This document shows, piece by piece, positions 8,530 to 20,400 of a stretch of DNA of 64,000 nt. The DNA is taken from contig JBPKMA010000006.1 in NCBI GenBank assembly GCA_051293835.1, positions 212,618 to 276,617 on the forward strand, read 5' to 3'. The first letter of the stretch is position 1. Each line of letters starts with the position of its first letter. The position numbers and the translations under genes are program-made. Source of the DNA: DATLZU01 sp051293835 (lineage in GTDB: Bacteria > Nitrospirota > Nitrospiria > Nitrospirales > Nitrospiraceae). The notes below the pieces were generated by a model. That model worked only from the letters and a program-made list of their open reading frames with translations, did no database searches and was not told the DNA's origin.

Positions 8530-8952
8530 ATGAGTGGAGGGGAGGAGAGAGGTTTTGTCATCCGAGATCGCCGGGGAAGGGGAAGTTCGGAAGAATCCTC
8601 GTCCGCCAGTCAGGCCGATACCGCGTCGGAGGTCCGTTCAACGGGCGCTTCCGCGCCGGCTGCGGGACAATCGGCCGGGTCGAATGTTCCCGTCACGTTT
8701 TCGTCCTTCGTTATCTCCCTCGGTACGTCCGCCTTTATGCTGATGGGCGAACAGGTGGATCCTCAGCAGCAAAAGATTCCGGTCAACCTTCCGCAAGCCA
8801 AAGAGATCATTGATCTCCTATCCGTTCTGGAAGTTAAAACAAAGGGCAACCTGACTGCGGAGGAGCAGGGGGTGCTGAGCGAGATGCTCTACGCTCTGCG
8901 TATGAAGTACGTCGAGTTGGCGACGGGCAAACACGCGATCCACACGCCGTAA
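8530..8952 (+). CDS. DUF1844 family protein
   Basis: A 140-residue protein. The N-terminal half is a Ser/Ala/Gly-rich flexible tail after GFVIRDRRGRG. The C-terminal half is the DUF1844 core: VTFSSFVISLGTSAFMLMGE, then NLPQAKEIIDLLSVLEVKTK. I start at the ATG at 8530; an ATG at 8515 is also open. The family is widespread in Deltaproteobacteria, Nitrospirota and Acidobacteria, and its function is unknown. Confidence 0.75.
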   Translation: MSGGEERGFVIRDRRGRGSSEESSSASQADTASEVRSTGASAPAAGQSAGSNVPVTFSSFVISLGTSAFMLMGEQVDPQQQKIPVNLPQAKEIIDLLSVLEVKTKGNLTAEEQGVLSEMLYALRMKYVELATGKHAIHTP

Positions 8953-9122
8953 ACGCCAAGGTACCCCTGGTTGCCGGTTCCTTCCGCCGGGTTTTTGTCC
9001 TTTGTCATCGTCGTGCCCGACGCTGTTCCTGTACTGTCGCGGTTTGGCGAAGAGCTTTTGAGACGATCCTGTGAATTCACTATCGTGACGTGGCTGTGTG
9101 CAGGGGCCGTTCCGAGGGTCAG

Positions 9123-11483
9123 ATGTCGGAACCGTTCGAAGTCGGCAAGTCCGAAACGCCGGTTGCGGCGCTGACGCGTTCCGGCGATCAGCCGGGCGAT
9201 ACCTCGCCGTCGGTGAGCGACGCAAAGGCGGCCATTCGTCCAATCGGCCAGGAGTCAGCAACTTCTACCGAGTCGGATCGCCGCATAAGGCACTTGCGGC
9301 CGGTGTGGATTGTCTTGATTCTTCTCATTCCCTGCCTGGTCCTTACGGTCTACTACTCCCAGTACGTGCCAGGGACCGCCGACTCCGGTTCGTTCCTCCC
9401 TAGCACCGGGTACGCCTTCGTGCTGTTGTTGATCAATCTTGATCTGATCGGTCTGGTTGTGCTGGTTCTGTTGCTCTCGCGCAACCTGATCAAAGCCTAT
9501 TTCGAACGACGGCACCGGCTGGCAGGATCGGGCTTCCGCGCCAAACTGGTCGCGGCGTTCATCGGCTTTTCGCTGATCCCGACCGTGCTCTTAGCGTTTG
9601 TGGCAAGCGGGTTGGTGAACAAGGCGGTGGATGTGTGGTTCAGCGATCAGATCGAGCGCGTGATGAAGGATTCTTACGAAGTAGCCAGAATGCATCACGC
9701 GGGCCACATCGCCTTGGCGGTGAACAGCGCACGGGCCATCAGCCACGAAATTTACCGGGAAGACCTGCTAACGCATGAGCAGCGCGATCTGCTGGTGGCG
9801 ACGATGGCGCGCAAGCGGGTGGAATACAACGTCGCTGGCGTCGAGGTCTTCTCCGCCAAGATGGAGACCCTCACCAAGGCCCTCAGCCCGGATGTGCCCG
9901 CGATGGTGCTGGATCTGCCGATCGGCCAACTGGTCCTGCAGGTGTTGAACGAAAAACAGGAGCTCACGTCCGTGCAGGAAGCGCAGAACGGGCGGCTGAT
10001 CCGCGCGGGGGTGCCCATCGCCTCGAACGCCCGACGCGGCGAGATCGACGGCGTGGTCGTGGTGGACGTCTACGTGCCGGAATCGCTGTTGGCTAAGATG
10101 GAAGGCATCGGCCGACAGTACGCCGAGTACAAACAGCTCAAGGCGATGAAAAATCCCATCAAGGCGGGCGCGTACCTCTTCGTCGCCGTCATCACGGTGC
10201 TGATTCTGTTCAGTGCAACCTGGTTCGGCTTCTACGTCGCGCGTGGCATTACGGTGCCGATCCAGCGGTTGGCTGAAGCGACCGAGGCCATCGCGCAGGG
10301 GGACTTGAACGTGAACATCCAGGTCAAGGCCGCCGATGAAATCGGAACCTTGGTGGATTCGTTCAACCGGATGACAGAGGATCTGCGGTTTAGCAAATCG
10401 AAACTCGAAGAGGCCAACATCTCGCTCCGCCAGTCGAACCTTGAGCTCGATCGCCGGCGTGCCTACATCGAGACCGTGGTGGATACGATCGCGGCCGGCC
10501 TGCTGTCGATCGACCGCCACGGGACTATCACGACTTTCAATCCGTCGGCCGAGCGCATTCTCGGCCTGTGGGGAGATCGGTTCCGCGGCCGGCCGGCCAA
10601 TGAAGCCTTCAAGGAATTCGGGCTGGACCTGTTTCAAACGGTCTACGACCGAATGCTGGCCGATCAACGGGACAACCTGGCAATCGAGGGACAGGTAGAG
10701 GTGCAGGGCAAATTTCTCACCATCGGACTGAGTTGCTCACGGATGCGGGACGAGGCCAACAAGGATCTGGGCTTCGTGTTGGTGTTCGAGGACCTGACCG
10801 AATTGATCAAGGCCCAAAAGGCGGCAGCCTGGCAGGAAGTCGCGCAACGGGTTGCCCACGAAATCAAGAATCCGCTGACGCCGATCCAACTGTCGGCCCA
10901 GCGGCTGCGGAAAAAATTCTTCGACAAGGCGCCGGACTTCGACCGAATCTTCGACGAGTCCACCCAAGTGATCATCAATGAGGTCGCTAGTCTCAAGCAG
11001 ATGGTGGACGAATTTTCCAAGTTTGCCCGGATGCCGGCGCCGCGCCTGGCGCCGGGTTCTCTCCATGACGTGATCAGAGAAGTGGTCACCCTCTATCAGG
11101 GAGCCCATCGCGACGTGGAATTCGTGCTGAGCCTAGACGGCGATCTTCCGACACTTAATTTCGATTACGAGCAGATTAAGCGGGTGTTTGTGAACCTGTT
11201 CGATAACGCTGTGCAGGCCATGAATCAGAAGGGCCGGCTCTGGGTCTCGACGCGCTACGATATCAAGCGGCGCCGGGCGATCGTGAGTGTGGCCGACGAG
11301 GGCGTGGGAATCGCGCCCGAGGATCAGGACAAATTGTTTGTGCCGTACTTTTCTCGCAAAAAAACCGGAACAGGGTTAGGCCTGGCCATCGTGCGCCGCA
11401 TCATCACGGATCACGAAGGGCAGATTCAGGCGAGCCACAACCACCCGAAAGGGGCGGTGTTTACGTTCGAATTGCCGGTGTAG
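9123..11483 (+). CDS. NtrY-like sensor histidine kinase
   Basis: A 786-residue membrane kinase that would phosphorylate the NtrX-like regulator encoded next. It shows a disordered N-terminus, several hydrophobic helices in the first 170 residues, a periplasmic sensor of about 170 residues, another helix, HAMP (about 375-425), PAS (about 455-560), a phospho-acceptor helix with RVAHEIKNPLTPIQLSAQR (His near 580) and an ATPase domain with GTGLGLAIV (near 752). The HEIKNPLTPIQLSAQR signature is typical of NtrY. I start at MSEPFEV; an upstream in-frame GTG at 9090 is possible. Confidence 0.9.
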   Translation: MSEPFEVGKSETPVAALTRSGDQPGDTSPSVSDAKAAIRPIGQESATSTESDRRIRHLRPVWIVLILLIPCLVLTVYYSQYVPGTADSGSFLPSTGYAFVLLLINLDLIGLVVLVLLLSRNLIKAYFERRHRLAGSGFRAKLVAAFIGFSLIPTVLLAFVASGLVNKAVDVWFSDQIERVMKDSYEVARMHHAGHIALAVNSARAISHEIYREDLLTHEQRDLLVATMARKRVEYNVAGVEVFSAKMETLTKALSPDVPAMVLDLPIGQLVLQVLNEKQELTSVQEAQNGRLIRAGVPIASNARRGEIDGVVVVDVYVPESLLAKMEGIGRQYAEYKQLKAMKNPIKAGAYLFVAVITVLILFSATWFGFYVARGITVPIQRLAEATEAIAQGDLNVNIQVKAADEIGTLVDSFNRMTEDLRFSKSKLEEANISLRQSNLELDRRRAYIETVVDTIAAGLLSIDRHGTITTFNPSAERILGLWGDRFRGRPANEAFKEFGLDLFQTVYDRMLADQRDNLAIEGQVEVQGKFLTIGLSCSRMRDEANKDLGFVLVFEDLTELIKAQKAAAWQEVAQRVAHEIKNPLTPIQLSAQRLRKKFFDKAPDFDRIFDESTQVIINEVASLKQMVDEFSKFARMPAPRLAPGSLHDVIREVVTLYQGAHRDVEFVLSLDGDLPTLNFDYEQIKRVFVNLFDNAVQAMNQKGRLWVSTRYDIKRRRAIVSVADEGVGIAPEDQDKLFVPYFSRKKTGTGLGLAIVRRIITDHEGQIQASHNHPKGAVFTFELPV

Positions 11484-11597
11484 AAACCGTGACATGCGGC
11501 GTAGAATGGACGGGCGATAGGCCAATCGGCCGAAAAGGGCCCGCCGTTCTCGTTCGCGACGTGTCGCGGGTCACGCGTGACGTGTAATGAGGGGGGA

Positions 11598-12986
<1,389 letters not shown>

Positions 12987-13131
12987 GGGGGTGGCTCGCA
13001 GGTTCCGTCGCTGTTGGACGCTCCCCTGCCTCACTACTCGACGGCGCGCGCAAACGTGACGCGGGCTGCCTGCCTGATGTGGTGTGTATCGCAGCGCGCA
13101 TGCTCAACGCCAGCGAGTCAGCAATGAAACC

Positions 13132-14469
13132 ATGAGTGGCGAATCGGTGACCGTGACCATTGAAAAATTGGTGCAAGGCGGGAAGGGACTGGCGCGGCAC
13201 GATGGACAGGTCTTGTTCGTACGCGGGGCGATTCCAACGGAGATCGTGGCGGTCACCGAAGGGGCGTTGAGGAGAGGCTATCGGGAGGCAGTGATCAACG
13301 AGGTCCTGCGGGCGTCGCCGGATCGAGTCGCGCCGCCGTGCCCGGTCTATGACACGTGCGGAGGGTGCCAGCTACAGCATATCCAGTATGAAGCACAACT
13401 CAAGCTCAAGCGCGACATGCTGGCTGAGACCTTGGCACGGGTAGGCAAGGTGAAGGTCGAGGACATCGCGCCGGTCGTGCCTTCGCCGAACGTGTACGGG
13501 TACCGCAGTTCGGTTCGCTTCACCGTGTTTCGTCAGCGAAGCGGGTTTGCGCTCGGCTTCCACCAGGAAGGCTCGCATAAGCCGGTTGAGGCGTCTTGTT
13601 GCCTGCTGGTGCCGGATCCGGTCCGTCGCCTTGTCGCTCAGGTGAGCGAGGGGTTGGCCGCTCAGCGGAGTTTGCCAGTGCGGCTGGAGACGCTGGAGGT
13701 CAAATATTCGGTCGCATTCGGTTCGGTCCTGCTGGTCTGGCATGCCGGCTCGGCAACGCGGGAACAGGCTCGCGAACTCTGGGATCTGTGGGGAGACAGC
13801 CTGAACGTGGTTGGCCAGGTCGTCGTCAGCCGGAATGGAACGCGATGGATGACTGGTCAGGATTGGATCGCCGATCGACTCGGCGGTCTGATGTTCCGGA
13901 TCGGCGATCAGTCGTTTATGCAGGCCAACTGGACGCTGAACGAGGTGCTTGCGCGGACGGTCGTTGAATGGGCGGCGCCGTCGCCGGGACTGCGTGTGCT
14001 CGAACTGTTTGCCGGAATCGGCACGTTCGGGTTGTCGATCGCGAGGCATGGCGCTCTGGTGACGCTGGTGGAAGGGAACCACCGGACGATGGCCGATGCG
14101 CGACGTGCGGCGAAAATCAACCACGTCGGCCGGTGCCGGTTCCGGGCTGAGTCGGCGGAAACGTTTTTGGAGACGGTGCATTTCGCCGAGTATGACGTGG
14201 CGCTGGTCGATCCGCCGCGCACCGGATTAAGCGAAACCTGCGTGCAAGGACTGGTGCGTCTCGGCGTCGACCGGCTGCTGTATCTCTCCTGTGATCCGCC
14301 CACTCTGGCCCGCGACCTGGCCCGCCTCTGCACCGGCGGCTATCGGATTGTCCGGGTCCAGCCCTTCGACATGTTTCCCCAGACCGCCCATCTGGAAACG
14401 TTGGTGGAGTTGGTACGCGTGACGCATCCGAGCGCAACCGTCGTTGTCACCGGGGAAGCGGCGGAATAA
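13132..14469 (+). CDS. rlmD: 23S rRNA (uracil-5-)-methyltransferase, RlmD/RumA family
   Basis: This SAM-dependent enzyme makes m5U in rRNA. An N-terminal TRAM domain (VTIEKLVQGGKGLARHDGQ) binds RNA. The [4Fe-4S] ligands are CPVYDTCGGC plus a later Cys in ASCCLLV. The Rossmann domain has LELFAGIGTFGL, and the catalytic Cys lies in YLSCDPPTLARDL. The 445-residue length fits. The exact target uridine cannot be read from sequence, so rlmD is a family-level name. Confidence 0.88.
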   Translation: MSGESVTVTIEKLVQGGKGLARHDGQVLFVRGAIPTEIVAVTEGALRRGYREAVINEVLRASPDRVAPPCPVYDTCGGCQLQHIQYEAQLKLKRDMLAETLARVGKVKVEDIAPVVPSPNVYGYRSSVRFTVFRQRSGFALGFHQEGSHKPVEASCCLLVPDPVRRLVAQVSEGLAAQRSLPVRLETLEVKYSVAFGSVLLVWHAGSATREQARELWDLWGDSLNVVGQVVVSRNGTRWMTGQDWIADRLGGLMFRIGDQSFMQANWTLNEVLARTVVEWAAPSPGLRVLELFAGIGTFGLSIARHGALVTLVEGNHRTMADARRAAKINHVGRCRFRAESAETFLETVHFAEYDVALVDPPRTGLSETCVQGLVRLGVDRLLYLSCDPPTLARDLARLCTGGYRIVRVQPFDMFPQTAHLETLVELVRVTHPSATVVVTGEAAE

Positions 14470-14522
14470 AGGAGCCGGTTGCGAACGGCGAGTGAAGGTC
14501 GGTGCACGGCGGTTCTCGTGCG

Positions 14523-14552
14523 TTGACCGCCTCGGTGCCCCTCCGCTAAGAT
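14523..14552 (+). promoter_or_regulatory. purM promoter
   Basis: TTGACC (14523-14528), an 18-bp spacer and TAAGAT (14547-14552). A start near 14559 leaves only a few bases before the ATG at 14563, the same near-leaderless geometry as hemE. Confidence 0.5.
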
Positions 14553-14562
14553 GCCCTTCCTC

Positions 14563-15600
14563 ATGACGACTTACCGCCAAGCCGGAGTGGATATCGAAGC
14601 TGGCAACGAGTTCGTGCGCCGGATCACGCCACTTGTGCGTTCCACCTTTCGGCCGGAAGTGCTAACCGATCTGGGCGGGTTCGGGGGGCTGTTCCGCTTT
14701 CAGTCTGAGAGATATACCGACCCAGTGTTGGTTTCAGGGACTGATGGTGTTGGGACCAAGCTCAAGATCGCGTTTTTGATGGACCGCCACGATACGGTTG
14801 GCATCGATCTGGTCGCCATGTGCGTGAACGACGTTGCGGTCAGCGGCGCCGAGCCGCTCTTTTTTCTCGATTACCTGGCGACCGGAAAACTCTGCGTGGC
14901 AAAGGCCGAGGCGATCGTGCGCGGCATCGTCGAGGGTTGCCGGCAGGCGGGTTGTGCATTGATCGGCGGGGAGACCGCCGAAATGCCGTCCTTCTACGCC
15001 GAAGGGGAGTACGATTTGGCTGGCTTTGCGGTCGGGGTGGTCGATCGACCGAAATTGATCGACGGAAGAAACATCGTTCCCGGTGACGTGCTGGTCGGGT
15101 TGGCGTCCACGGGGCTGCACAGCAATGGGTATGCATTGGTGCGGCGTGTATTGCTGGAAGAATGCGGGTTGAAGGTGAACAGCCGTTTACCTGAATTGAC
15201 GCAACCGCTCGGCGAGGTGCTGCTGACGCCGACGCGCATCTATGCGAGACAGCTCCTGACGCTCGCGCGTGAGTTTCCCATCAAGGGCATGGCGCACATC
15301 ACTGGGGGCGGAATCACCGAGAACCTGCCGCGGGTGTTGCCCAAAGGATGCCGAGCGAGAATCCGGCGTGGGGATTGGCCGGTGCCGGCGATTTTTGGAG
15401 CGATTCAGGAGCGCGGGCGCATCGATCGGGACGAGATGTATCGCGTGTTCAACATGGGGATTGGAATGGTGCTGATCCTGCCGCAAGCGGCCGCCGAAGG
15501 AGTGATCACCCGTGCTGCGCAACTGGGAGATCCCGCGTACCAGATCGGTGAGATCCTGGCTGCCGAGTCGGATGTGCCGCGGGTTGAATATGTCGGGTAA
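14563..15600 (+). CDS. purM: Phosphoribosylformylglycinamidine cyclo-ligase
   Basis: PurM (AIR synthetase) closes the imidazole ring in purine synthesis using ATP. The 345-residue protein starts MTTYRQAGVDIEAGNEFVRR, as homologues do. It carries the nucleotide-binding segments SGTDGVGTKLKIAF and GIDLVAMCVNDVAV, then ALIGGETAEMP and HITGGGITENLPRVLP. An ATG four codons upstream lies within the -10 region, so I prefer 14563. It overlaps purN by 11 nt, indicating translational coupling. Confidence 0.96.
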   Translation: MTTYRQAGVDIEAGNEFVRRITPLVRSTFRPEVLTDLGGFGGLFRFQSERYTDPVLVSGTDGVGTKLKIAFLMDRHDTVGIDLVAMCVNDVAVSGAEPLFFLDYLATGKLCVAKAEAIVRGIVEGCRQAGCALIGGETAEMPSFYAEGEYDLAGFAVGVVDRPKLIDGRNIVPGDVLVGLASTGLHSNGYALVRRVLLEECGLKVNSRLPELTQPLGEVLLTPTRIYARQLLTLAREFPIKGMAHITGGGITENLPRVLPKGCRARIRRGDWPVPAIFGAIQERGRIDRDEMYRVFNMGIGMVLILPQAAAEGVITRAAQLGDPAYQIGEILAAESDVPRVEYVG

Positions 15601-16267
15601 GCGCACGACGCCGCTTCGCCTCGGGGTCTTGGCCTCCGGACGGGGATCGAATCTGCAAGCGATCATCGACGCCATCGAAGCCGGGTCGCTGGCGGCTCAG
15701 ATCGCGGTGGTGGTCAGCAACAAGCAGGACGCCCAGGCGCTCGAACGGGCGAGCAAGCACGGGGTGCCCGCTGTATTTCTCGATCCCAAACCCTGTGCCG
15801 GCCGGCCGGACAGCCGAGAGGCTTACGACCGTGCCATCCTGGCGGTGCTGCAAAAATACGACGTGGAATTGGTGCTCCTCGCGGGGTATATGAAAATCGT
15901 CACTCCCGTCCTGATCAATGCGTATCAGAACCGCATGATGAACATCCATCCGTCGCTGCTGCCGGCCTTTCCAGGCTTGGACGCGCAAAAGCAAGCCTTG
16001 GAGTGGGGAGTCAAGCTCGCCGGCTGCACGGTTCATTTCGTCACTGAAGGGGTGGATGAGGGACCCATCATCATCCAGGCCGCAGTGCCGGTGCTGGAAG
16101 GGGATACGCCTGAAACCCTGGCCGCGCGGATCTTGGAGCAGGAGCACCAGATTTATCCCCGAGCAGTCCAGCTCTATGCCGAAGGCCGTCTGCACGTGGA
16201 AGGACGTTGTGTCCGTGTGGCCGATGCCGCATCGGATGCGGCGAGGGCGATACGGAATCCCGCGTAG
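15590..16267 (+). CDS. purN: Phosphoribosylglycinamide formyltransferase
   Basis: PurN transfers a formyl group from 10-formyl-THF to GAR. The 225-residue product starts with the GAR-binding loop LGVLASGRGSNLQAI. The formyl-folate site is MNIHPSLLPAFPG with its catalytic Asn and His, and the catalytic Asp is in TEGVDEGPIII. The ATG at 15590 lies inside the end of purM; the longer frame upstream is only overlap with purM. Confidence 0.96.
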   Translation: MSGKRTTPLRLGVLASGRGSNLQAIIDAIEAGSLAAQIAVVVSNKQDAQALERASKHGVPAVFLDPKPCAGRPDSREAYDRAILAVLQKYDVELVLLAGYMKIVTPVLINAYQNRMMNIHPSLLPAFPGLDAQKQALEWGVKLAGCTVHFVTEGVDEGPIIIQAAVPVLEGDTPETLAARILEQEHQIYPRAVQLYAEGRLHVEGRCVRVADAASDAARAIRNPA

Positions 16268-16268
16268 T

Positions 16269-16532
16269 ATGGCGACTCTGGATGAGATTCGCGAGGAACA
16301 GATTCGGATGCTGCGGCTCCGCCTGCGCGTGGATCTCACGTGTTACCGATTGCGTGTTGCGCGGCTGAGCCGGGAGGAAGCAGCGGCGTTGATTGAGCGC
16401 ACGAAACAGGAGATTCTCGATCTTTTTCCAGGGAAAGAGCAGGTGTTCGAATTGGTGTTGCGGCCCCGATTCGAACGCATCCTGCAGGAACGAGCTTGGG
16501 CGGAGTGGGGTGTCGCCGACTCGCTCAATTAG
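16269..16532 (+). CDS. Hypothetical helical protein, 87 aa
   Basis: It begins 1 nt after the purN stop. The product (MATLDEIREEQIRMLRLRLR...) is charged and almost wholly helical, with no Cys and no membrane segment. It is probably translated with purN. I do not recognise the family. Confidence 0.6.
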   Translation: MATLDEIREEQIRMLRLRLRVDLTCYRLRVARLSREEAAALIERTKQEILDLFPGKEQVFELVLRPRFERILQERAWAEWGVADSLN

Positions 16533-16568
16533 CGCGAAGTTTTGGTAGAGTCGCCGGCAGCGGTTGTG

Positions 16569-16574
16569 TATAAT
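16569..16574 (+). promoter_or_regulatory. TATAAT -10 element
   Basis: An exact TATAAT follows the 87-aa gene, with no good -35 at 16-18 bp. It may drive the tRNA-Ala gene 190 bp downstream; support is weak. Confidence 0.25.
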
Positions 16575-16759
16575 CTCGGCGATTTCAAGCCGCGGGCGCC
16601 GTTCTTCCTCCTCGTCTCCCCCGCAGCCAAGCAGGCTGGGCGATTCCGTGCTGGCGGCACGTGCGGTCAAGAACTCGGCGCTCGCTTTCTTTGTTAGCGA
16701 ACAGCTTACAGCGAGCAGCTAACAGCACAAAGTTCGGCTCTTCGCTGACCACCAAAGGT

Positions 16760-16835
16760 GGGGGGCTAGCTCAGTTGGGAGAGCACGACGTTCGCAACGT
16801 CGGGGTCGCGGGTTCGACTCCCGTGCCCTCCACCA
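16760..16835 (+). tRNA. tRNA-Ala (anticodon CGC)
   Basis: A full cloverleaf of 76 nt including encoded CCA. The acceptor GGGGGGC pairs with GCCCTCC. It contains a G3:U70 wobble pair, the alanine identity element. The D-arm starts GCTCAGTTGGGAGAGC, the anticodon loop is TTCGCAA (CGC, reads GCG), and the T-loop is TTCGACT. Confidence 0.95.
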
Positions 16836-17081
16836 AACCAACCTGTGGTTGAGCCAGCGGCTCGTGTGCGGTTGATTGAATGGGACACCACCGGATAAAA
16901 CCTTTCAGGATCTGTTCCTTCTCACGGCGCACGTCCTGCATTCCCGAGGTGAATCCACGACGGGGAGTTTCGACGAGAGGCCCTCAAACCGAGCTTACCT
17001 CGTGCCGGTTGTTTCCCTGCGGTCCATCGTAACGTATTTGAAACCGCAGACCGGAGGCTGCGAAGGGGCGGGCCACGTTAC

Positions 17082-17408
17082 TTATCTTCGATACACCACT
17101 TCGACACGGTCAAGAAATGCCAGTAGGGCGTCAGCGTGCCGGCTAATCTCTCCCGCATCACGGTGCGCCGACGCGCGTTCGAGTGCCATTCCGATTTCGC
17201 TGATGGTGTGGAAGCCGTAGCCTCCGCCGTCTCCTCGCATCCGGTGGCCTAAAAGCCGGATCTCTTCAAAATCTTCCCGTTGGAGGGCGGATTGAATGGC
17301 GGCGAGGTCCTTGCGCCGGTTTTCCAGAAACTGCGGGATCAGGGGTTCCAGATCAGGATCCAGCCGGACCACGATTTTCTCGCGAGGAGGCGTGTGGGGG
17401 CCGCTCAT
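17082..17408 (-). CDS. Hpt phosphotransfer protein
   Basis: A 108-residue stand-alone histidine phosphotransfer domain. The helix LLGHRMRGDGGGYGFHTISE carries the phospho-accepting His, followed by the Gly and the IG-ALE pattern of Hpt domains. Its ATG at 17408 overlaps the stop of the hybrid kinase by 4 nt (ATGA), so the two are coupled. It probably relays phosphate from the receiver domains of that kinase. Confidence 0.85.
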   Translation of the reverse strand: MSGPHTPPREKIVVRLDPDLEPLIPQFLENRRKDLAAIQSALQREDFEEIRLLGHRMRGDGGGYGFHTISEIGMALERASAHRDAGEISRHADALLAFLDRVEVVYRR

Positions 17409-20400
17409 GTTGCGTTGCGTCCTTTGTACGTCGCCAGCATGTTGAGCAGCGTCACTTTTTTGATCGGCTTGGTCATGTGTGCGGTGCAGCCCGCCTCGAA
17501 GATTTTCGCCACTTCCTCTTTGAGCGCCAACGCCGTGAGTGCGACGATCGGCGTCCCGGGAAGGCACTGATCCCGTTCCCACTGGCGGATCGCGCGGGTG
17601 GCGGCGTAACCGTCCATTACGGGCATCTGCATGTCCATCAACACCAGGTCGTAGCGACCCGCCTTGAATAGATCCACTCCGATTTGCCCGTTCTCCGCTA
17701 CATCCAGCGTGTGTGGGGTGGACTTCAAGTAGGATTGAATCAGAAGCTGGTTGTCAGGCGAATCTTCGACGAGCAGGATGCGCAGCGAGTCGGCCGGGCT
17801 TACAGGTGCGGCGGAAGGTGGGTCGGGAGGCGCGGGCGACAGACCTTTAGTGCGGCCGAGCGCGATGCTGATGGTTTGCAGCAGGTCCGACCGTCGGATC
17901 GGTTTCACCAAATAGCCGCCGAGTTCCAGTTGGTACGTGCGTGCGATATCATCGGCCCACTGATCGGAGGCCAACATGATGGTCGTCAAGCCTTGGAGCG
18001 GTGGCATGGTTTTGACTCGTTCGACGACCTCGAATCCGTCCATGTCGGGCATCCGGCAGTCCAGCAACAGGAGCTGGTACGGCCTGCCGGCGTCCGCGGC
18101 CCGCTGAAGTTCGGTCAAGGCCTGCTGCCCGTTCCCAGCTTCCGTCACGACGGCGCCCCACGCCGTCAGGGTTTCGCGCAGGATCAGCAGATTGGTTGGA
18201 TGGTCGTCGACCACCAGCGTTCGGAGACCGGCCAGATCGTGGGTGAGGGGCGGTTTGGGGCTTGGCGGCTGCGGTGGGATGGAGAGCCGGACCACGCAAT
18301 GGAACGTGCTGCCTTGGCCCTCGGTGCTCTCGGCCCAGATTTTCCCGCCCATCCGCTCGGCCAAATGCCTGGAGATGGAAAGGCCCAATCCGGTCCCCCC
18401 GTACTTGCGCGCGGTGGATGCATGGGCTTGGGTAAAACTTTCAAAGATGGCCTCGAGTTTGTCCTTCGGGATGCCGATGCCGGTGTCGGTGACGGAGAAA
18501 CGAATGGTACCGGGTTGGTTGCTGTCCGGGTCGTTGAGAACACGGACGACGACGGAGCCACGATCCGTAAACTTGATGGCGTTGCCGATCAGGTTGACCA
18601 GGATCTGATGCAGACGATTCGGATCGCCGAGCAGGCGAGTGGGTACGTCGGAGGCGATGTGGCAGGCGAGTTCCAACCCTTTCTCGTTGGCGCGCATTGC
18701 CAGAATCTCGATGGCTTTATCGATCAGCTCGACGAGGTCGAATTCAATCGTCTCCAGTTCAAGATGCCCAGCCTCGATCTTCGAGAGATCCAGGATGTCG
18801 TTGATGAGCGACAGGAGATTGCTGCCGGCCCGCCTGAAAATGCGGACGAATTTTCGTTGGTTCGGGCTCAACTCCGTTTCCCACAGCAAATCGGCCATGC
18901 CGATGATGGCGTTCATCGGGGTCCTGATCTCATGGCTCATACTGGCTAAAAACTCGCTCTTGGCCCGATTTGCCGCCTCGGCGGTCTCCTTAGCGATTCG
19001 CAAGGCCTGTTCCGCTTCTCGCCGTTCGCTCGTCTCCATGGCGAGGGTGATGATAGTCGCCAGGGAACTGGCGAACTGTTCTTCTTCCGCAGTCCACTGG
19101 CGGGGTCCGCCAACATGTTCATAGCACAGCACTCCCACGACCCGCCCCTTTCGGCGGATCGGCGCATCCAGCATGGCGCCGATGCCAAGCGGTTGCAGGT
19201 AGGATTGGGAGAACTCCTGGGTTCTGGGGGCCCGGTGCGCGTCGTGGGCAGCGAGGGCGCGATCTTCGCGGTCCAATGCCGAAAAATATGCCGGGTACTC
19301 GCGGGCTGATAGGGTTGTGCCGGAGGAGTGGCGATCGCGGGACTGCTCGTAGAGATCGCATAGCCGGATGATCGAGCGGTCCTCGTTGTACAGCCAGATG
19401 CTGGACCGCTCGACTTCCAATGCCCGGCATCCGATCTTGGTCACCGCCTGAAAGGCCTGTGCGAGGTCTCCGCCGCTGACGGCCTCGCTCTTGGTCAATT
19501 CAAGGAGTGCATGTTGATATCGCTGCAAGCTGCTCGCCCGTCGTTGTTCGATCAGTTCGGATCGTTTGCGCTCTGAGATGTCGCGGGCGATCTCGACGTA
19601 ACAGACCGGCGAGCCGGCGGGGTTCCGGATGGCGAACAGCGATACCTCGAAGGTCTTCTCGGTTCCGTCTTTCGTGCGTCCGCTGACTTCGCCGCGGTAA
19701 CCTCCCGCGGTCTCCAATCGCTGCAGGATCGCGGCAAAAGTGTCCAGACCTAGGACAGCCGCGGGGGTCTTGCCGACCAATTCGCTGTCGGCGTAGCCGG
19801 TCAATGCGGCATGCGCAGCGTTCTGGTACGAAAAGCGCCCTTGCAAGTCGAGAATCGCGATCGCATCTTCCGTGTGCGTGATGATTTCCCGGTAGAGATG
19901 CAGATTCTCCTCGCTCCGCATCCGCTCGATTTCCGCCGCGGCCCGGGAAGCCAAGACCTTCAGGATGGGGGTGATGCGGTGTTCGCCGTTGAGGGGTTTG
20001 TCGTCCATGATGCAGAGGTGCCCGATCGTATGGCCGGACCGGTCAACCATTGCGATTCCTAGATAGCTGACCACTCCAAGATCAGCCAGGAACTTGTTGT
20101 TGGGAAACAACTCTTGCACCGAATGTCGATAATAGGCCTTGCCATGTTTGATCACATTCTCGCAGGGAGTTCCGGTCGTAGCGTATTCCTCGGGTAAGTC
20201 CGGCTTGTTTCCTGTCCAGCAAGCCAGCGTACGCATGCATGATGAGTCGCTGCCCACCAGTTCCGTCACGAACACGTATTTCACGCCGAGCGCGCGCGCG
20301 AGATGCCGGACGAGCGCGGCCAAAAACTCGCTCCCTGTCACGGAAGCGGTTCCTTCCGCCACTGCTCGTTGCACGCGCGCTTCCCATTCTTTCTCGGAGG

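Noticed and set aside
9090..9122. Upstream GTG start for the NtrY-like kinase
   Set aside because: It adds 11 residues without homology; the ATG at 9123 gives a natural N-terminus, though the choice is not proven.
17684..18949. 421-codon open frame on the plus strand
   Set aside because: Shadow of the hybrid histidine kinase on the other strand.
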